From Deltaproteobacteria bacterium UBA6601 (GTDB taxonomy: Bacteria > Myxococcota_A > UBA796 > UBA9615), in the NCBI GenBank assembly GCA_002433485.1, contig DJIF01000059.1:39823-81371 (forward strand): a stretch of 41,549 bases of DNA. The letters run 5' to 3'. Below are positions 16,013 through 24,347 of this stretch, piece after piece. The translations under genes were made by a program, and so were the position numbers. The notes below the pieces were generated by a model. It was not told where the DNA came from. It saw only the letters and a list, made by a program, of their open reading frames with translations, and did not search any database. The stretch's first letter is position 1, and every line of letters starts with the position of its first letter.

Positions 16013-17338
16013 ATGTTAGGCAGGAAAGGCCCCCCCCCTTCCGGAGGTCCACGCCGTCAAGGCGGTGGAGGACGCGGACGTGGGCCCGGTGGCGGCCAAG
16101 GCCGCGGCCCTGGCGCCGGCCAGGGCCAGGGCCAGGGTCGCGGGCCCGGAGGGCGCGCAGCCCCCGGCGCACCACCAGCGCCCAATCCAGGCAACCGTAT
16201 TGATGACGCCAAAACCGACATCAAGTTGACCGAAGTAATCGACTGTCTTTATGACGGCAAGGACGCCTTCTTCCGCTACGTCCACACCGTGGCAGATGTA
16301 ATGACTCTTGACCCGCTGTACCTGACCATGGACCACCGCATCGGCGATGGCCGGGAGTTCATCGCCAAGCATAAGGTCGAGGACATCCCAGTCGTCGATG
16401 AAGAGAAGAATAAGCAGGGTGAGGTGCTGCGCCGTCACTTTGTGGGGATGGTCAGCAAGCGCCTGGTAGCACGCATGTTCTCCAGTGCCGTGGGCACCCT
16501 CGGTCAGACCGATGCGGACGACGCCTTCCTGAACGAACCGCTGGCCTCAATGATCCGCCTGTGTCGTGACGTCAGCACAGTGGAGCCGAGCGACTCCATT
16601 GTCACGGCAGTGGACATCCTCTTCGACGAAAACATCGATACCCTACCGGTGGTACAAGAGCGTCCCGATGGCGGTCGTACTCTGGTGGGCCTGGTCACCA
16701 AGAGCTCGCTGCTCGCCTGCTTTGTTCGCATGGAGTCACTACGCCGGGCCCGGAACGTGCGCCCTAAGGGAGTTCGCTTCATGGACGTCATGCGGGGTCA
16801 GAAGGGCAGCATGCCCACCGAGATCCTGCTGGACTCAGCGATGGTCAAGGTCGCTGACATCATGCGAGAGAGCCCTACGACCATCAACAAGGAAGACACT
16901 CTCTCACGAGCCCTTGAGTTGATGGAACAAAACGAAGTCCGCTACCTTCCAGTCATCGAAAAGGGCGAATTGGTAGGCCTCGTCTCCGACTTTGACATCG
17001 CCAGCCAGCTGCCCCCACCAGACAAGGACTTCGTCAACCGCAAGGGAGCAGAAACCAAGTTCTTGGAAAACCTCTTCCTTATTAACCGGGAAGACAAAGA
17101 CACAATGGCCGTCCTTGGTTACAAGATTGGCTTGACCATGACCGAGGACCCAATTGCAGAAGGAACAGAGACCCGCTGGCTTGAGGTAGCCGAGTTGCTC
17201 TACAACTCGGACGCTGGAGAAGACATTGGCGCGGTCCCTGTCATCGACGACGCCACCGAGCGGGTAAGTGGCATGGTCACTGAGCGTGAAATTCTCGGCG
17301 TCATCCAGACCCTTGGCAGGATGGTAGGGAAGCGCTAG
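16013..17338 (+). CDS. four-CBS-domain protein with Gly/Arg/Gln-rich disordered N-tail
   Basis: A 441-residue cytosolic protein. Residues 1-62 are a low-complexity tail rich in Gly, Arg, Pro and Gln, with RGRGPGGG- and GQGQGQGRG-type segments resembling RGG tails that bind RNA or phase-separate. Four CBS motifs follow at about 93-160 (DVMTLDPLYL), 179-245 (CRDVSTVEPSDSI), 280-337 (DIMRESPTTINKEDT) and 373-436 (GLTMTEDPIAEG), i.e. two Bateman modules that usually sense adenine nucleotides. No enzymatic or transporter domain is attached, so it is likely a stand-alone sensor. The ATG has GGAG 9 bases upstream. A run of nine C bases at codons 6-9 is prone to slippage. Start site and tail are supported by the frame, but the tail's function is unknown. 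Confidence 0.85.
   Translation: MLGRKGPPPSGGPRRQGGGGRGRGPGGGQGRGPGAGQGQGQGRGPGGRAAPGAPPAPNPGNRIDDAKTDIKLTEVIDCLYDGKDAFFRYVHTVADVMTLDPLYLTMDHRIGDGREFIAKHKVEDIPVVDEEKNKQGEVLRRHFVGMVSKRLVARMFSSAVGTLGQTDADDAFLNEPLASMIRLCRDVSTVEPSDSIVTAVDILFDENIDTLPVVQERPDGGRTLVGLVTKSSLLACFVRMESLRRARNVRPKGVRFMDVMRGQKGSMPTEILLDSAMVKVADIMRESPTTINKEDTLSRALELMEQNEVRYLPVIEKGELVGLVSDFDIASQLPPPDKDFVNRKGAETKFLENLFLINREDKDTMAVLGYKIGLTMTEDPIAEGTETRWLEVAELLYNSDAGEDIGAVPVIDDATERVSGMVTEREILGVIQTLGRMVGKR
16030..16038 (+). repeat. homopolymeric C9 tract near the start of the CBS protein
   Basis: Nine consecutive C bases, six codons into the CBS-protein gene. A one- or two-base change would shift the frame and end the protein early. 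The tract length is in the range where replication slippage is plausible, but it may equally be neutral. Confidence 0.85.
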
Positions 17339-17521
17339 CCCCTCCCGATCTACGGCGCCCTGTCAGCGCCCCAGACCCGTATTTACAACGGCAGCAAGCA
17401 GCTTCTCGAGCTTCCATAAAGGCCATGAACAGAGAGCCAGGGGTAGACAGCCGGGCTCGGAAGCAGGTAGACAGATCCCTGCATGATTGTCGTGCACAAC
17501 ACCCAAGAGTAGAGTGTCCCT

Positions 17522-17890
17522 ATGAAGGTGCTGATCGTTGATGACTCCCGGGCAACCCGCGCAATCCTGAAGCGCATCCTCAAGCCCATGGGCGTTACCT
17601 GTGTAGAGGCTGCAGATGGCCAGAAAGGCCTCGATACTCTGGCGGAAAATCCAGACGTAGCCCTGGCGCTGGTCGACTGGAACATGCCCAACATGGATGG
17701 ACTCCAGTTCATTCAAGCGGTGCGCTCCGACAGTAACAACGACGACGTTTTGTTGATGATGGTCACCACCGAGAGCGAAATTCAACGAGTCTCCTACGCA
17801 ATGGATGCAGGGGCCAACGAGTACATCGTAAAGCCCTTCACCCAGGACATCATCAGCCAGAAGATGCGGCTGATGGGCCTCGACGTCTGA
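17522..17890 (+). CDS. single-domain response regulator, CheY-like
   Basis: A 122-residue receiver with no output domain. Acidic pocket Asp7/Asp8, phosphoacceptor Asp52 in LVDWNMPNMDG, conserved Thr82 in MVTTES, and Lys104 in IVKPF are all present, so it should be phosphorylatable. Stand-alone receivers act on motors, on kinase relays, or as phosphate sinks. No kinase gene is adjacent, so the partner is unknown. The nearest histidine kinase in the window is PilS, about 8 kb away on the other strand. Its start lacks a strong ribosome site (AGAG-like only). pyrE follows 91 bases downstream on the same strand. Confidence 0.92.
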   Translation: MKVLIVDDSRATRAILKRILKPMGVTCVEAADGQKGLDTLAENPDVALALVDWNMPNMDGLQFIQAVRSDSNNDDVLLMMVTTESEIQRVSYAMDAGANEYIVKPFTQDIISQKMRLMGLDV

Positions 17891-17927
17891 CCGACCCACA
17901 AGTCCAAACAACCTAAAAACCACCTCA

Positions 17928-17962
17928 AGAGAGCACCGACGCGAGCTTGCGTCTGGCTCTCT
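17928..17962 (+). other. long hairpin in the pyrE leader
   Basis: AGAGAGC (17928-17934) pairs with GCTCTCT (17956-17962), and inside it GACGC (17938-17942) pairs with GCGTC (17949-17953). The whole forms a 12-bp stem with a 3x2 internal loop and a 6-base apical loop, ending 19 bases before the pyrE ATG. No T-run follows, so it is not an ordinary terminator. It could be a regulatory leader structure or a processing site between the receiver gene and pyrE. Confidence 0.5.
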
Positions 17963-17981
17963 CCAAGCCCTACGAGCAGCC

Positions 17982-18539
17982 ATGTCTGAAGCCCGCGAGC
18001 GCCTCATCGAACTCCTCAAAGAACTCTCCTACGAGCGCCGCAAGGTGGTCCTCGCTTCTGGTCGGGAGAGCGACTTCTATGTGGACGGGAAGCAGACGAC
18101 CCTGCACGCTGAGGGCGCTCGCCTGGTCGGACAACTGATCCTGGAACAGATTCGTGCACTCGAAACCCCCATCGATGGAGTGGGCGGCCTGACTATGGGG
18201 GCCGACCCCATCGCAACCGCCACATCGGTGCTCTCATCCATGGATGGGGGGCCGCTGGTCCACGCCTTCTACGTGCGCAAAGAGGCCAAAGGCCACGGTA
18301 CCAAGACCTATGTGGAGGGCCGCAAGAATCTGCCGGACGGCAGTCGTGTCATCGTTGTTGAGGACACCAGCACGACCGGCGGATCAGCCTGGAAGGCAGT
18401 GGAGCGCTGCCGCAATGAAGGTCTCAATGTGGTGATGCTGATCACCGTGGTGAATCGCCTCGAGGGAGCCAACGAGTTCATCGCTGAGCGAGGAATGAAG
18501 CTGCATTCGCTGGTAACCTTAAACGACCTCACCGACTGA
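17982..18539 (+). CDS. pyrE: orotate phosphoribosyltransferase
   Basis: A 185-residue enzyme of pyrimidine synthesis joining orotate and PRPP to give OMP. Diagnostic blocks are the SGRESDFYVDGKQ segment at about 26-38, GGLTMGADPIA near 68-78, the flexible loop RKEAKGHGT around 99-107, and the PRPP loop VIVVEDTSTTGGSA at about 123-136. Length is typical. Its ribosome site is weak. The leader just upstream folds into a long hairpin, so control at the RNA level is possible. It stands apart from the other pyr genes here and converges with nadB, with 40 bases between the stops. Confidence 0.96.
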   Translation: MSEARERLIELLKELSYERRKVVLASGRESDFYVDGKQTTLHAEGARLVGQLILEQIRALETPIDGVGGLTMGADPIATATSVLSSMDGGPLVHAFYVRKEAKGHGTKTYVEGRKNLPDGSRVIVVEDTSTTGGSAWKAVERCRNEGLNVVMLITVVNRLEGANEFIAERGMKLHSLVTLNDLTD

Positions 18540-18579
18540 GCCCATCGACGCCTGGCTCAAGGCAGGCCTGGCAGCAGCC

Positions 18580-20268
18580 TCACCACTCCCGCCGCAGCGT
18601 GGTCATCCGGCGCCAATTCACATCATCTCGGGCGCTACAGTCGAGGTTGTAGTGAAGTCCTCGGCTCTCCCGCCGAGCGAGGGCTGAGCGAACCACCAGT
18701 TCTGCAACCAGAGCTATATTGCGCAACTCAACGAGGTCACGGGTCACCTTGAAGTCCCAATAGTAGGCCTGAATCTCCTTTTTGATCAGCCCGATTCTGG
18801 CCAGCGCCCGATTCAAGCGACGATCGGTTCTGACAATACCCACATAGTTCCACATCAACCTGCGGATCTCATCCCAGGTGTGTTCAATCACCACCAGCTC
18901 ATCAGCATCGCGCGCCTCGCCCGAGTCCCAGGGAGGAATCTCGACATCGGCCTGGAAACTGGTCATTGCTGCCACCGCAGAACGAGCCGCACGACCACCG
19001 AAAACCGCTGCCTCAAGCAAGGAATTGGAGGCCAGCCGGTTGGCACCGTGGAGGCCGGAACAAGAGACCTCTCCAACCGCAAAAAGCCCCTCAATACGGG
19101 TCCGCCCCTCACGATCGACCGCGACTCCACCACAGAAATAGTGGGCCGCCGGGACCACCGGAATAGGGTCGACTGACATATCAATGCCAAGCCCTTTCAA
19201 GACCTCATGAATTCCGGGAAAGCGTCGATGCAGGTAGTCAGCACCGAGATGAGTCATGTCCAGCAGGACATTGCGAAGACCATGGCGCTTGATCCGGGCA
19301 TCAATCTCACGAGCCACGATGTCACGCGGTGCGAGGCTTGCCATTGGGTGAACCCCGTCCATAAAGGACCTTCCATCAGGGAGTCGGAGGACTCCTCCCT
19401 CACCGCGCAGCGCCTCAGAAATTAGAAAGCTCTTGGCCTCAGGATGAAACAGGCAGGTGGGGTGGAACTGGACGAACTCCATGTTGCCAATCACAGCACC
19501 AGCTCGATAGGCCATCGCCAACCCATCGCCAGTGGCAACATCTGGATTAGAGGTATAGCGGTAGACCTTGCCTGCACCTCCGGTCGCAAGCACGGTAGCC
19601 CGAGCAGCAAAGACCATCACTCGGCCATTCTCGACATCGAGAGCATAGGCTCCAAGACAGCGATCACCCTGACCGGGCTGCCAGCCTTCCGGCCCCCCCG
19701 GGCCATAGCGAATGCTGACATCCAAACGGGGCCCGATGATGCCAAGACGCCGCTTCGCGGCATGCCGGGCCACCTTACGCCGAGTGACCAGGTCAATGGC
19801 TACGTGATGAGCAAGCAACTGAATTGCTGGATGCGCCCGGACTGCAGCGAGCATCGCGCGCTGAATCTCAGCGCCGGTCATGTCCCCGGCATGAAGCACT
19901 CGGCGCGCCTGATGACCGCCCTCTCTGGTCAGGTCAAAATCTTCGCTATCGGCTGCCTTGGAAAAGCTGACGCCCCAACGAATCAGGTCCTCAACCGCCT
20001 GAGGGCCATCCGCCAGAACATCCCTCAACAGCTCTGGATCAGCCAGATGGGCGCCGGCCTCAAGAGTGTCCTGGACATGTCCTTCGACCGAATCAACGGG
20101 GTCCCACACCGCAGCAATACCGCCCTGTGCCCACGCGGTATTGGAGAGGTCCGGCTCATCCTTTGAGAGCACCATCACCGAACCGTGCTCCGCCAGACGG
20201 AGCGCCGCGGATAGACCAGCTAGCCCAGCACCGATGATCAAAAAATCGCAGCGTTTGATGTCCGACAT
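18580..20268 (-). CDS. nadB: L-aspartate oxidase
   Basis: A 562-residue flavoenzyme that oxidises aspartate to iminoaspartate in NAD synthesis. FAD-binding IIGAGLAGLS lies at 11-20, and succinate-dehydrogenase-family blocks follow: HPTCLFHPEAKSFLISEALRGEGG, PRDIVAREID, AAHYFCGGVAVD, and the terminal GLHGANRLASNSLLEAAVFGGRAA. The ATG at 20268 (MSDIKRCDF) begins at the family's usual N-terminus. A start at 20391 would add 41 residues overlapping the divergent gene and is unlikely. nadA and nadC are not in the window. It is transcribed divergently from the lytic transglycosylase gene with 57 bases between. Confidence 0.95.
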   Translation of the reverse strand: MSDIKRCDFLIIGAGLAGLSAALRLAEHGSVMVLSKDEPDLSNTAWAQGGIAAVWDPVDSVEGHVQDTLEAGAHLADPELLRDVLADGPQAVEDLIRWGVSFSKAADSEDFDLTREGGHQARRVLHAGDMTGAEIQRAMLAAVRAHPAIQLLAHHVAIDLVTRRKVARHAAKRRLGIIGPRLDVSIRYGPGGPEGWQPGQGDRCLGAYALDVENGRVMVFAARATVLATGGAGKVYRYTSNPDVATGDGLAMAYRAGAVIGNMEFVQFHPTCLFHPEAKSFLISEALRGEGGVLRLPDGRSFMDGVHPMASLAPRDIVAREIDARIKRHGLRNVLLDMTHLGADYLHRRFPGIHEVLKGLGIDMSVDPIPVVPAAHYFCGGVAVDREGRTRIEGLFAVGEVSCSGLHGANRLASNSLLEAAVFGGRAARSAVAAMTSFQADVEIPPWDSGEARDADELVVIEHTWDEIRRLMWNYVGIVRTDRRLNRALARIGLIKKEIQAYYWDFKVTRDLVELRNIALVAELVVRSALARRESRGLHYNLDCSARDDVNWRRMTTLRREW

Positions 20269-20325
20269 GACCCGCTCAACTGCAGATACTATCGACTTTA
20301 TCGGGGAGAAGGTATCGTCGCCGCC

Positions 20326-20955
20326 ATGAGACGGCTCCTTCTGAGTGGATCGATCTACGTAGCACTGACGGTCCTGTCCTTCCCTGCACACAGTGAGTCC
20401 GGTGACATCTACATGGGAACCACACCAGATGGTGTGCTGACCTTCACCGACACCCCTCCCAGCGGCGACGACAGCTTCTCGGTGTATCTGCGGGTCCTCG
20501 ACGGCCGGCCGGCAGAGTGGGCGCAGGTAGACCCCTCCCTGCTGAAAAAAAACATTGACCGGTGGGACGACATCATCATCCGAGCCGCTCGGACCTACGA
20601 GGTCAGCCCGGAGCTGGTCAAGGCAATCGTCCTGGTTGAATCCGGGATGAACCCAAAGGCGACCTCACCAGCCGGCGCCCAGGGGCTCATGCAGCTCATG
20701 CCGGCGACTGCCCGTGGTCTGGGAGTAAAGCAACCTTATGACCCCAACGAGAACATCTTTGGAGGCACCCGCTATATCCGCAAGATGTTGGACCGCTTCT
20801 CTGACCGACGGCTGGCCCTGGCGGCCTACAATGCCGGACCTGGCAACGTCCGCAAGTACGGTGGGATCCCGCCTTTTCGCGAGACCCAATTCTACGTAGA
20901 GAAAGTGCTCAAATACTACGCTCTGTTTCTGTCTCAACGGCCCTTGAGCCGCTAG
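20326..20955 (+). CDS. exported lytic transglycosylase, SLT family
   Basis: A 209-residue murein-cleaving enzyme. Residues 1-23 are a signal peptide ending PAHS. A short beta-rich segment follows that resembles the DUF4124-type N-terminal domain (D.YMGTTPDGVLTFTDTPP). The catalytic SLT domain covers about 80-205: Glu105 in IVLVESGMNPKA, then GAQGLMQLMPATA, the NPNENI-type loop (here DPNENIFGGTRY), and AYNAGPGNV. The palindrome GCCGCTAGCGGC (20948-20959) overlaps the stop codon. The enzyme could open peptidoglycan for envelope machines such as the pilus encoded nearby, which is only a location-based guess. Confidence 0.93.
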   Translation: MRRLLLSGSIYVALTVLSFPAHSESGDIYMGTTPDGVLTFTDTPPSGDDSFSVYLRVLDGRPAEWAQVDPSLLKKNIDRWDDIIIRAARTYEVSPELVKAIVLVESGMNPKATSPAGAQGLMQLMPATARGLGVKQPYDPNENIFGGTRYIRKMLDRFSDRRLALAAYNAGPGNVRKYGGIPPFRETQFYVEKVLKYYALFLSQRPLSR

Positions 20956-21000
20956 CGGCCTGTAATCTTCCCGGCACACCGCGACCGCTCAGCGAGGCGA

Positions 21001-23523
21001 TCAAGAGAGTCGTGGCTGGGTCTGCCCCTGTGGCGAGCGGACGTCGGGTAAATGGGAAGGATCGATCTCTCGCACCACCCGAAAGCCTATGTGGGCGAAG
21101 ACCTCGCGGGCCAGCTGCCCAACCCTGGCGCAAACCCTGGCATGCTGAGCCGGCTGAACCCAGGAACCACCTCGTACGGGCCGCAAGGTCATCGCGTCGT
21201 CCCACCAGCCATCGCACCACTCCGAGACTCCGCCACCCATCGCCTCGACCCCATAAGGAGAGCGGTCGGTCTCGGCAAAGTTATCGGACGGCTCCGGCGT
21301 CGGACGACCCTGGCGACTCTCTGCACACTTGCAGAATCCGCCGTCGCCAGAATCACCCCAGGGGAAGAACCGCCCATCGACCCCACGCGCAGCCTTCTCC
21401 CACTCAGCTTCGCTAGGCAAGCGATAAATCACACCTTCCCGTTCGCTCAACCATTCGCAGTAGGCCCTGGCCGCCTCCCAGGAAACCCCAAACACCGGTA
21501 AGTCTGGCGTCACCCGAACACCCGCGCCTCGAAACCACTGAGTCAGCACGAATTCGCCACCGGGCTGCAGAGCAAAATAGCTCTTCTCCTCAGCGGCATC
21601 ACGGGGCGCATGGAAGTGGGCCAGAACCGGGTCCCGCTGCGCCAGTTCATTAACGAAGACCAGATACTCAGCCATCGTCACCGGACGACGCGCAATGGCG
21701 TAGTCACCAGCAAAGACCTGCTGGCGCGGCAGCGAGCCAACTGCTGAAGGGTCACCCCCCATCCAAAACATGCCAGCTGGAACGTGCACATATTCTTCAG
21801 AGAGCGTGCCTTCGGGCAGCAGGTGGACATGTACCCGGGTCTGATCGTTGCGCTCAACCTGAACCGGGATTCGAGCAGTACGGTAGCCGGGCTTGGTCAA
21901 CTCAAGGTGATAGCTGCCCATAGCCACCTCAATCTGCATCCTTGGCGTGCGGCCGAGCTTCACCGGGGCAACCGGCTGGAGTTCGCGATCCTTCTCCTGA
22001 AGTCTCGAGAGGACCGCCTCTGCCGCTGGCGGAGAAGTCTCCAGATGCAACCATCCATTACCCCGCAGGAAGGTGGCATAGGTCCCGTCGTCGTACTGCT
22101 CAACAAGACTCAAGTAGCTGTGCTGATCCTTTACGTCTCGGCGCGCCTCTGCATCGCGAAACTTGTTCCAGTAGAGCGCCGCCAGACCCAGGCGAGCCTC
22201 CCGGTTCTCTGGATCATGACCCAAGGCCTGGCCATAGGCGGTGACCGCTGCACCAAAGGTATCGATAGCTCCAACCTCAGCCTGGCTCAGTTCCTCTTCA
22301 CTGGCCCACAGTTCCCGCTTCTTCTCAATTAGGTCCCAAGGCTTGATCTGCGAACGGAGCTTACGAACCCTACGCTGCATAGCCCGCACTGAAGCCTGCT
22401 GCTCCTCGTACCTGGAGGCCTGCTCAACGCCCTGATGGACTCGAATCTCGGCCTCCTCCCGACGCTTGGTTCCTTCAAGGAAGATCTCTATCTCCTGATA
22501 GAGGCGATGAGCAGACTCCGGTCGCTCTTCTGGCTCCTTACTCAGGCAACGAACTGCCAGGTCATCGAGTTCCTGAGGGATGTTGCGGTGCGGAGCTCGC
22601 TTCCTCGGCGGAACGATCGGATCAAATGCCACAGCACGAACTACCTTGCGAGGGTCCTTCCCGGAGAAGGGACGACGCAGGGTCAGGATCTCGAACAGAA
22701 TCACTCCCAGAGAATAGACATCCGAACGAATCCCGACTTTCTCAACGAGGCCCCGAGCCTGCTCAGGAGACATGTAAGCGGGAGTCCCTTTCACGGTCCC
22801 GACCTGAGTGACCACCGCCCCACCGTGTCCAGAGAAGCGCACCTGCCGGAAGGACTCCTCAGAATCATCGGTGACGCTGACATCAGCGACACTGGCCTGT
22901 TCAGCAAGAAACTCACCGCCCTCGGGGAGCAACTTGGCCAGGCCCCAGTCCATCACCTGCACTTCACCGTAATCGCCGAGCATGATGTTGGAGGGCTTAA
23001 GGTCTCGGTGAATAACCCCACGAGAGTGGGCAAAGGCCACTGCCTGACAAACATCCTGAAGAATTCGCAGCAAGCGGAACAGAGTGTACTTGCGACGGGC
23101 TTCAAGCGAGCCTTTCTTAAGCGCCTTCAGAACAACTTCAAGGTTCCTGCCCTCGACCAACTTCATGGTGAAGAACACCTCTTCACCATCGATCACTCCC
23201 AGATCATGAACCGGAACGATGTTCGGATGTTCGATCTGGCCTGTGATCTGTACTTCTTCGAGGAAACGAGCGATGTCCCTCGTTCTCGACTCTCGTCCCT
23301 TACGCAGGCGCTTGAGGGCCACCCGTCGTCCGAGAAAGCTGTCGTAAGCGACGGTGACCATGCCGTGGCCACCTTTGCCCAGTTCGGCACCCAGCTTGTA
23401 ACGGAGTCCATCACCTCGGAGACGGTCAAGCATCCCCATGACACCACCATATTCCTCAGCCTCAGCGACATCGTCGCTATCAAGGAATTCAGTGTCGGTA
23501 TCTTGCTCGCGCTCTGAACTCAT
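21001..23523 (-). CDS. Ser/Thr protein kinase fused to TPR-like, PEGA-like and SUMF1-like domains
   Basis: An 840-residue protein. The N-terminal kinase domain (about 40-350) has the Gly loop GKGGHGMV (49-56), ATP Lys71, catalytic HRDLKPSN (172-179, Asp174), DWG (192-194) in place of DFG, and GTPAYMSPEQ (246-255), so it should be active. DWG is often seen in kinases of this kind of bacterium. A coiled region (about 355-415), a TPR-like helical stretch (about 415-500) and a PEGA-like beta segment (about 520-572) follow. A formylglycine-generating-enzyme-like (SUMF1) domain covers about 577-825: VPAGMFWMGG, PVTMAEYLVFVNEL, GVSWEAARAYCEWLS, YRLPSEAEWEKAARG. The active Cys pair of true FGE is not visible in the VRGGSW...VCARVG region, so it is probably a ligand-binding rather than catalytic domain. 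No transmembrane segment is seen. It lies downstream of pilA on the same strand, and its start lacks a clear ribosome site. Confidence 0.92.
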   Translation of the reverse strand: MSSEREQDTDTEFLDSDDVAEAEEYGGVMGMLDRLRGDGLRYKLGAELGKGGHGMVTVAYDSFLGRRVALKRLRKGRESRTRDIARFLEEVQITGQIEHPNIVPVHDLGVIDGEEVFFTMKLVEGRNLEVVLKALKKGSLEARRKYTLFRLLRILQDVCQAVAFAHSRGVIHRDLKPSNIMLGDYGEVQVMDWGLAKLLPEGGEFLAEQASVADVSVTDDSEESFRQVRFSGHGGAVVTQVGTVKGTPAYMSPEQARGLVEKVGIRSDVYSLGVILFEILTLRRPFSGKDPRKVVRAVAFDPIVPPRKRAPHRNIPQELDDLAVRCLSKEPEERPESAHRLYQEIEIFLEGTKRREEAEIRVHQGVEQASRYEEQQASVRAMQRRVRKLRSQIKPWDLIEKKRELWASEEELSQAEVGAIDTFGAAVTAYGQALGHDPENREARLGLAALYWNKFRDAEARRDVKDQHSYLSLVEQYDDGTYATFLRGNGWLHLETSPPAAEAVLSRLQEKDRELQPVAPVKLGRTPRMQIEVAMGSYHLELTKPGYRTARIPVQVERNDQTRVHVHLLPEGTLSEEYVHVPAGMFWMGGDPSAVGSLPRQQVFAGDYAIARRPVTMAEYLVFVNELAQRDPVLAHFHAPRDAAEEKSYFALQPGGEFVLTQWFRGAGVRVTPDLPVFGVSWEAARAYCEWLSEREGVIYRLPSEAEWEKAARGVDGRFFPWGDSGDGGFCKCAESRQGRPTPEPSDNFAETDRSPYGVEAMGGGVSEWCDGWWDDAMTLRPVRGGSWVQPAQHARVCARVGQLAREVFAHIGFRVVREIDPSHLPDVRSPQGQTQPRLS

Positions 23524-23546
23524 CGCAACAAAGAATAACTGAGGTC

Positions 23547-23558
23547 CCGTCCGGACGG
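23547..23558. promoter_or_regulatory. 12-bp perfect palindrome upstream of the kinase
   Basis: CCGTCCGGACGG reads the same on both strands and sits 24 bases before the kinase start codon. It could be an operator. No consensus sigma-70 promoter is visible beside it. Confidence 0.3.
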
Positions 23559-23592
23559 TGGCCAGAGCGCAAAGCTCCTCCCAGAACGACGA

Positions 23593-23622
23593 GAGGTCGG
23601 CGACTCAAGAGCCACCGACCTC
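23593..23622 (-). terminator. hairpin ending the pilA transcript (weak terminator candidate)
   Basis: GAGGTCGG (23593-23600) and CCGACCTC (23615-23622) form a perfect 8-bp stem with a 14-base loop, starting 26 bases after the pilA stop. There is no T-run on the pilA strand, so it may protect the pilA mRNA 3' end or give partial termination before the kinase gene rather than act as a classical intrinsic terminator. Confidence 0.45.
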
Positions 23623-23647
23623 CGTCGAATCAACTCGGCGAAACGCG

Positions 23648-24106
23648 TCAGTACACGTTATTCGCCGACCGCATCTTGGCCTTAATGGCTCTATTACATG
23701 TGTAACTCGATTCTGTTGAGTCACCATCCACATCCGCTACCGCGGAGCCATTAAAGTTATCGGTCTGTGAAGACGCGCCAGGAACAGCAGTCACCTGATA
23801 CTTACCGCGGACCTTACCGTCAGCAGTCCAGCCCAGGTTCGACCAGGCAGCGGTCGGAGTGAACTCCACCTGAGGACGGCCAGGAGTCGTCGCGGGAGAA
23901 GGACCGGCGTTGGTGAACTGGTCCCACTCTGCGTGGTAGGCCTTCTCCGCAGTGCGGATACCGTCAAGATTAGTGGGGAGCTCTGCCCGCTTAGCACGCA
24001 ACTGCATCGAGATGAAGTTGGGGATAGCAATGGCAGCAAGAATGCCGATAATCGCAACCACGATCATCAGCTCAATAAGGGTAAAACCCTTGCGGTTCCG
24101 AAGCAT
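23648..24106 (-). CDS. pilA: type IV major pilin-like prepilin
   Basis: A 152-residue class IVa prepilin. The start at 24106 has GAGGAGA 8 bases upstream and gives a 7-residue leader ending RKG. Prepilin peptidase would cut after Gly7, leaving Phe as residue 1 and Glu at position 5 of the mature pilin (FTLIELMIVVAIIGILAAIA). The globular part has a strand-rich region around 80-125 and ends after a TCN segment. Only one Cys is visible there, so the C-terminal disulfide loop of many pilins is absent. It follows pilR after a 450-base control region. Order pilC-pilS-pilR-pilA matches M. xanthus. Expression is expected to depend on PilR and sigma-54. An in-frame ATG at 24151 would add 15 residues and break the short-leader pattern. 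Confidence 0.95.
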   Translation of the reverse strand: MLRNRKGFTLIELMIVVAIIGILAAIAIPNFISMQLRAKRAELPTNLDGIRTAEKAYHAEWDQFTNAGPSPATTPGRPQVEFTPTAAWSNLGWTADGKVRGKYQVTAVPGASSQTDNFNGSAVADVDGDSTESSYTCNRAIKAKMRSANNVY

Positions 24107-24153
24107 GAAGTCTCTCCTCAATGCGTTAGTTGTTCGACTGTGCCAGGGCACGA

Positions 24154-24166
24154 TCTTCGACGAAGA
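24154..24166. promoter_or_regulatory. 13-bp dyad at the predicted pilA transcription start
   Basis: TCTTCG-A-CGAAGA is a perfect inverted repeat centred on base 24160, exactly where the sigma-54 promoter predicts initiation. It could be a repressor operator or a 5' hairpin that stabilises the pilA mRNA. Confidence 0.5.
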
Positions 24167-24170
24167 CTAA

Positions 24171-24186
24171 TGCCAGAATCGTGCCA
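24171..24186 (-). promoter_or_regulatory. sigma-54 (RpoN) promoter of pilA
   Basis: On the minus strand TGGCACG (24186-24180), four bases ATTC, then TGGCA (24175-24171). The -24 element is a perfect match to the RpoN consensus TGGCACG-N4-TTGC; the -12 element has one mismatch but keeps the required GC at the right spacing from GG. Initiation near 24160 gives a leader of about 54 bases. The sigma-54 activator PilR is encoded just upstream, which makes the assignment strong. Confidence 0.85.
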
Positions 24187-24347
24187 ACAAGATCGAGCCC
24201 CCTAAGAGCCGCCTGAAAAACCCGCCAAAGGTCTGTAAAAGCTAGGTTTTTTGTATTTTTTTAAAAATCTTCTGTGCGACGGCCCTGGCCCAAAAACGTT
24301 CTCTACTCGAGTTTAAATGCCGCATTACGTCACTCCAGAGGAATGAC

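Noticed and set aside
19444..20166. 240-codon plus-strand frame opposite nadB
   Set aside because: Antisense to conserved NadB blocks; no domain and no ribosome site.
20948..20959. Palindrome GCCGCTAGCGGC at the end of the lytic transglycosylase, considered as a terminator
   Set aside because: It overlaps the stop codon, lacks a loop and lacks a T-run.
22435..23517. 360-codon open frame on the plus strand opposite the kinase domain
   Set aside because: It is antisense to the intact kinase catalytic core, has no ribosome site, and has no recognisable domain.
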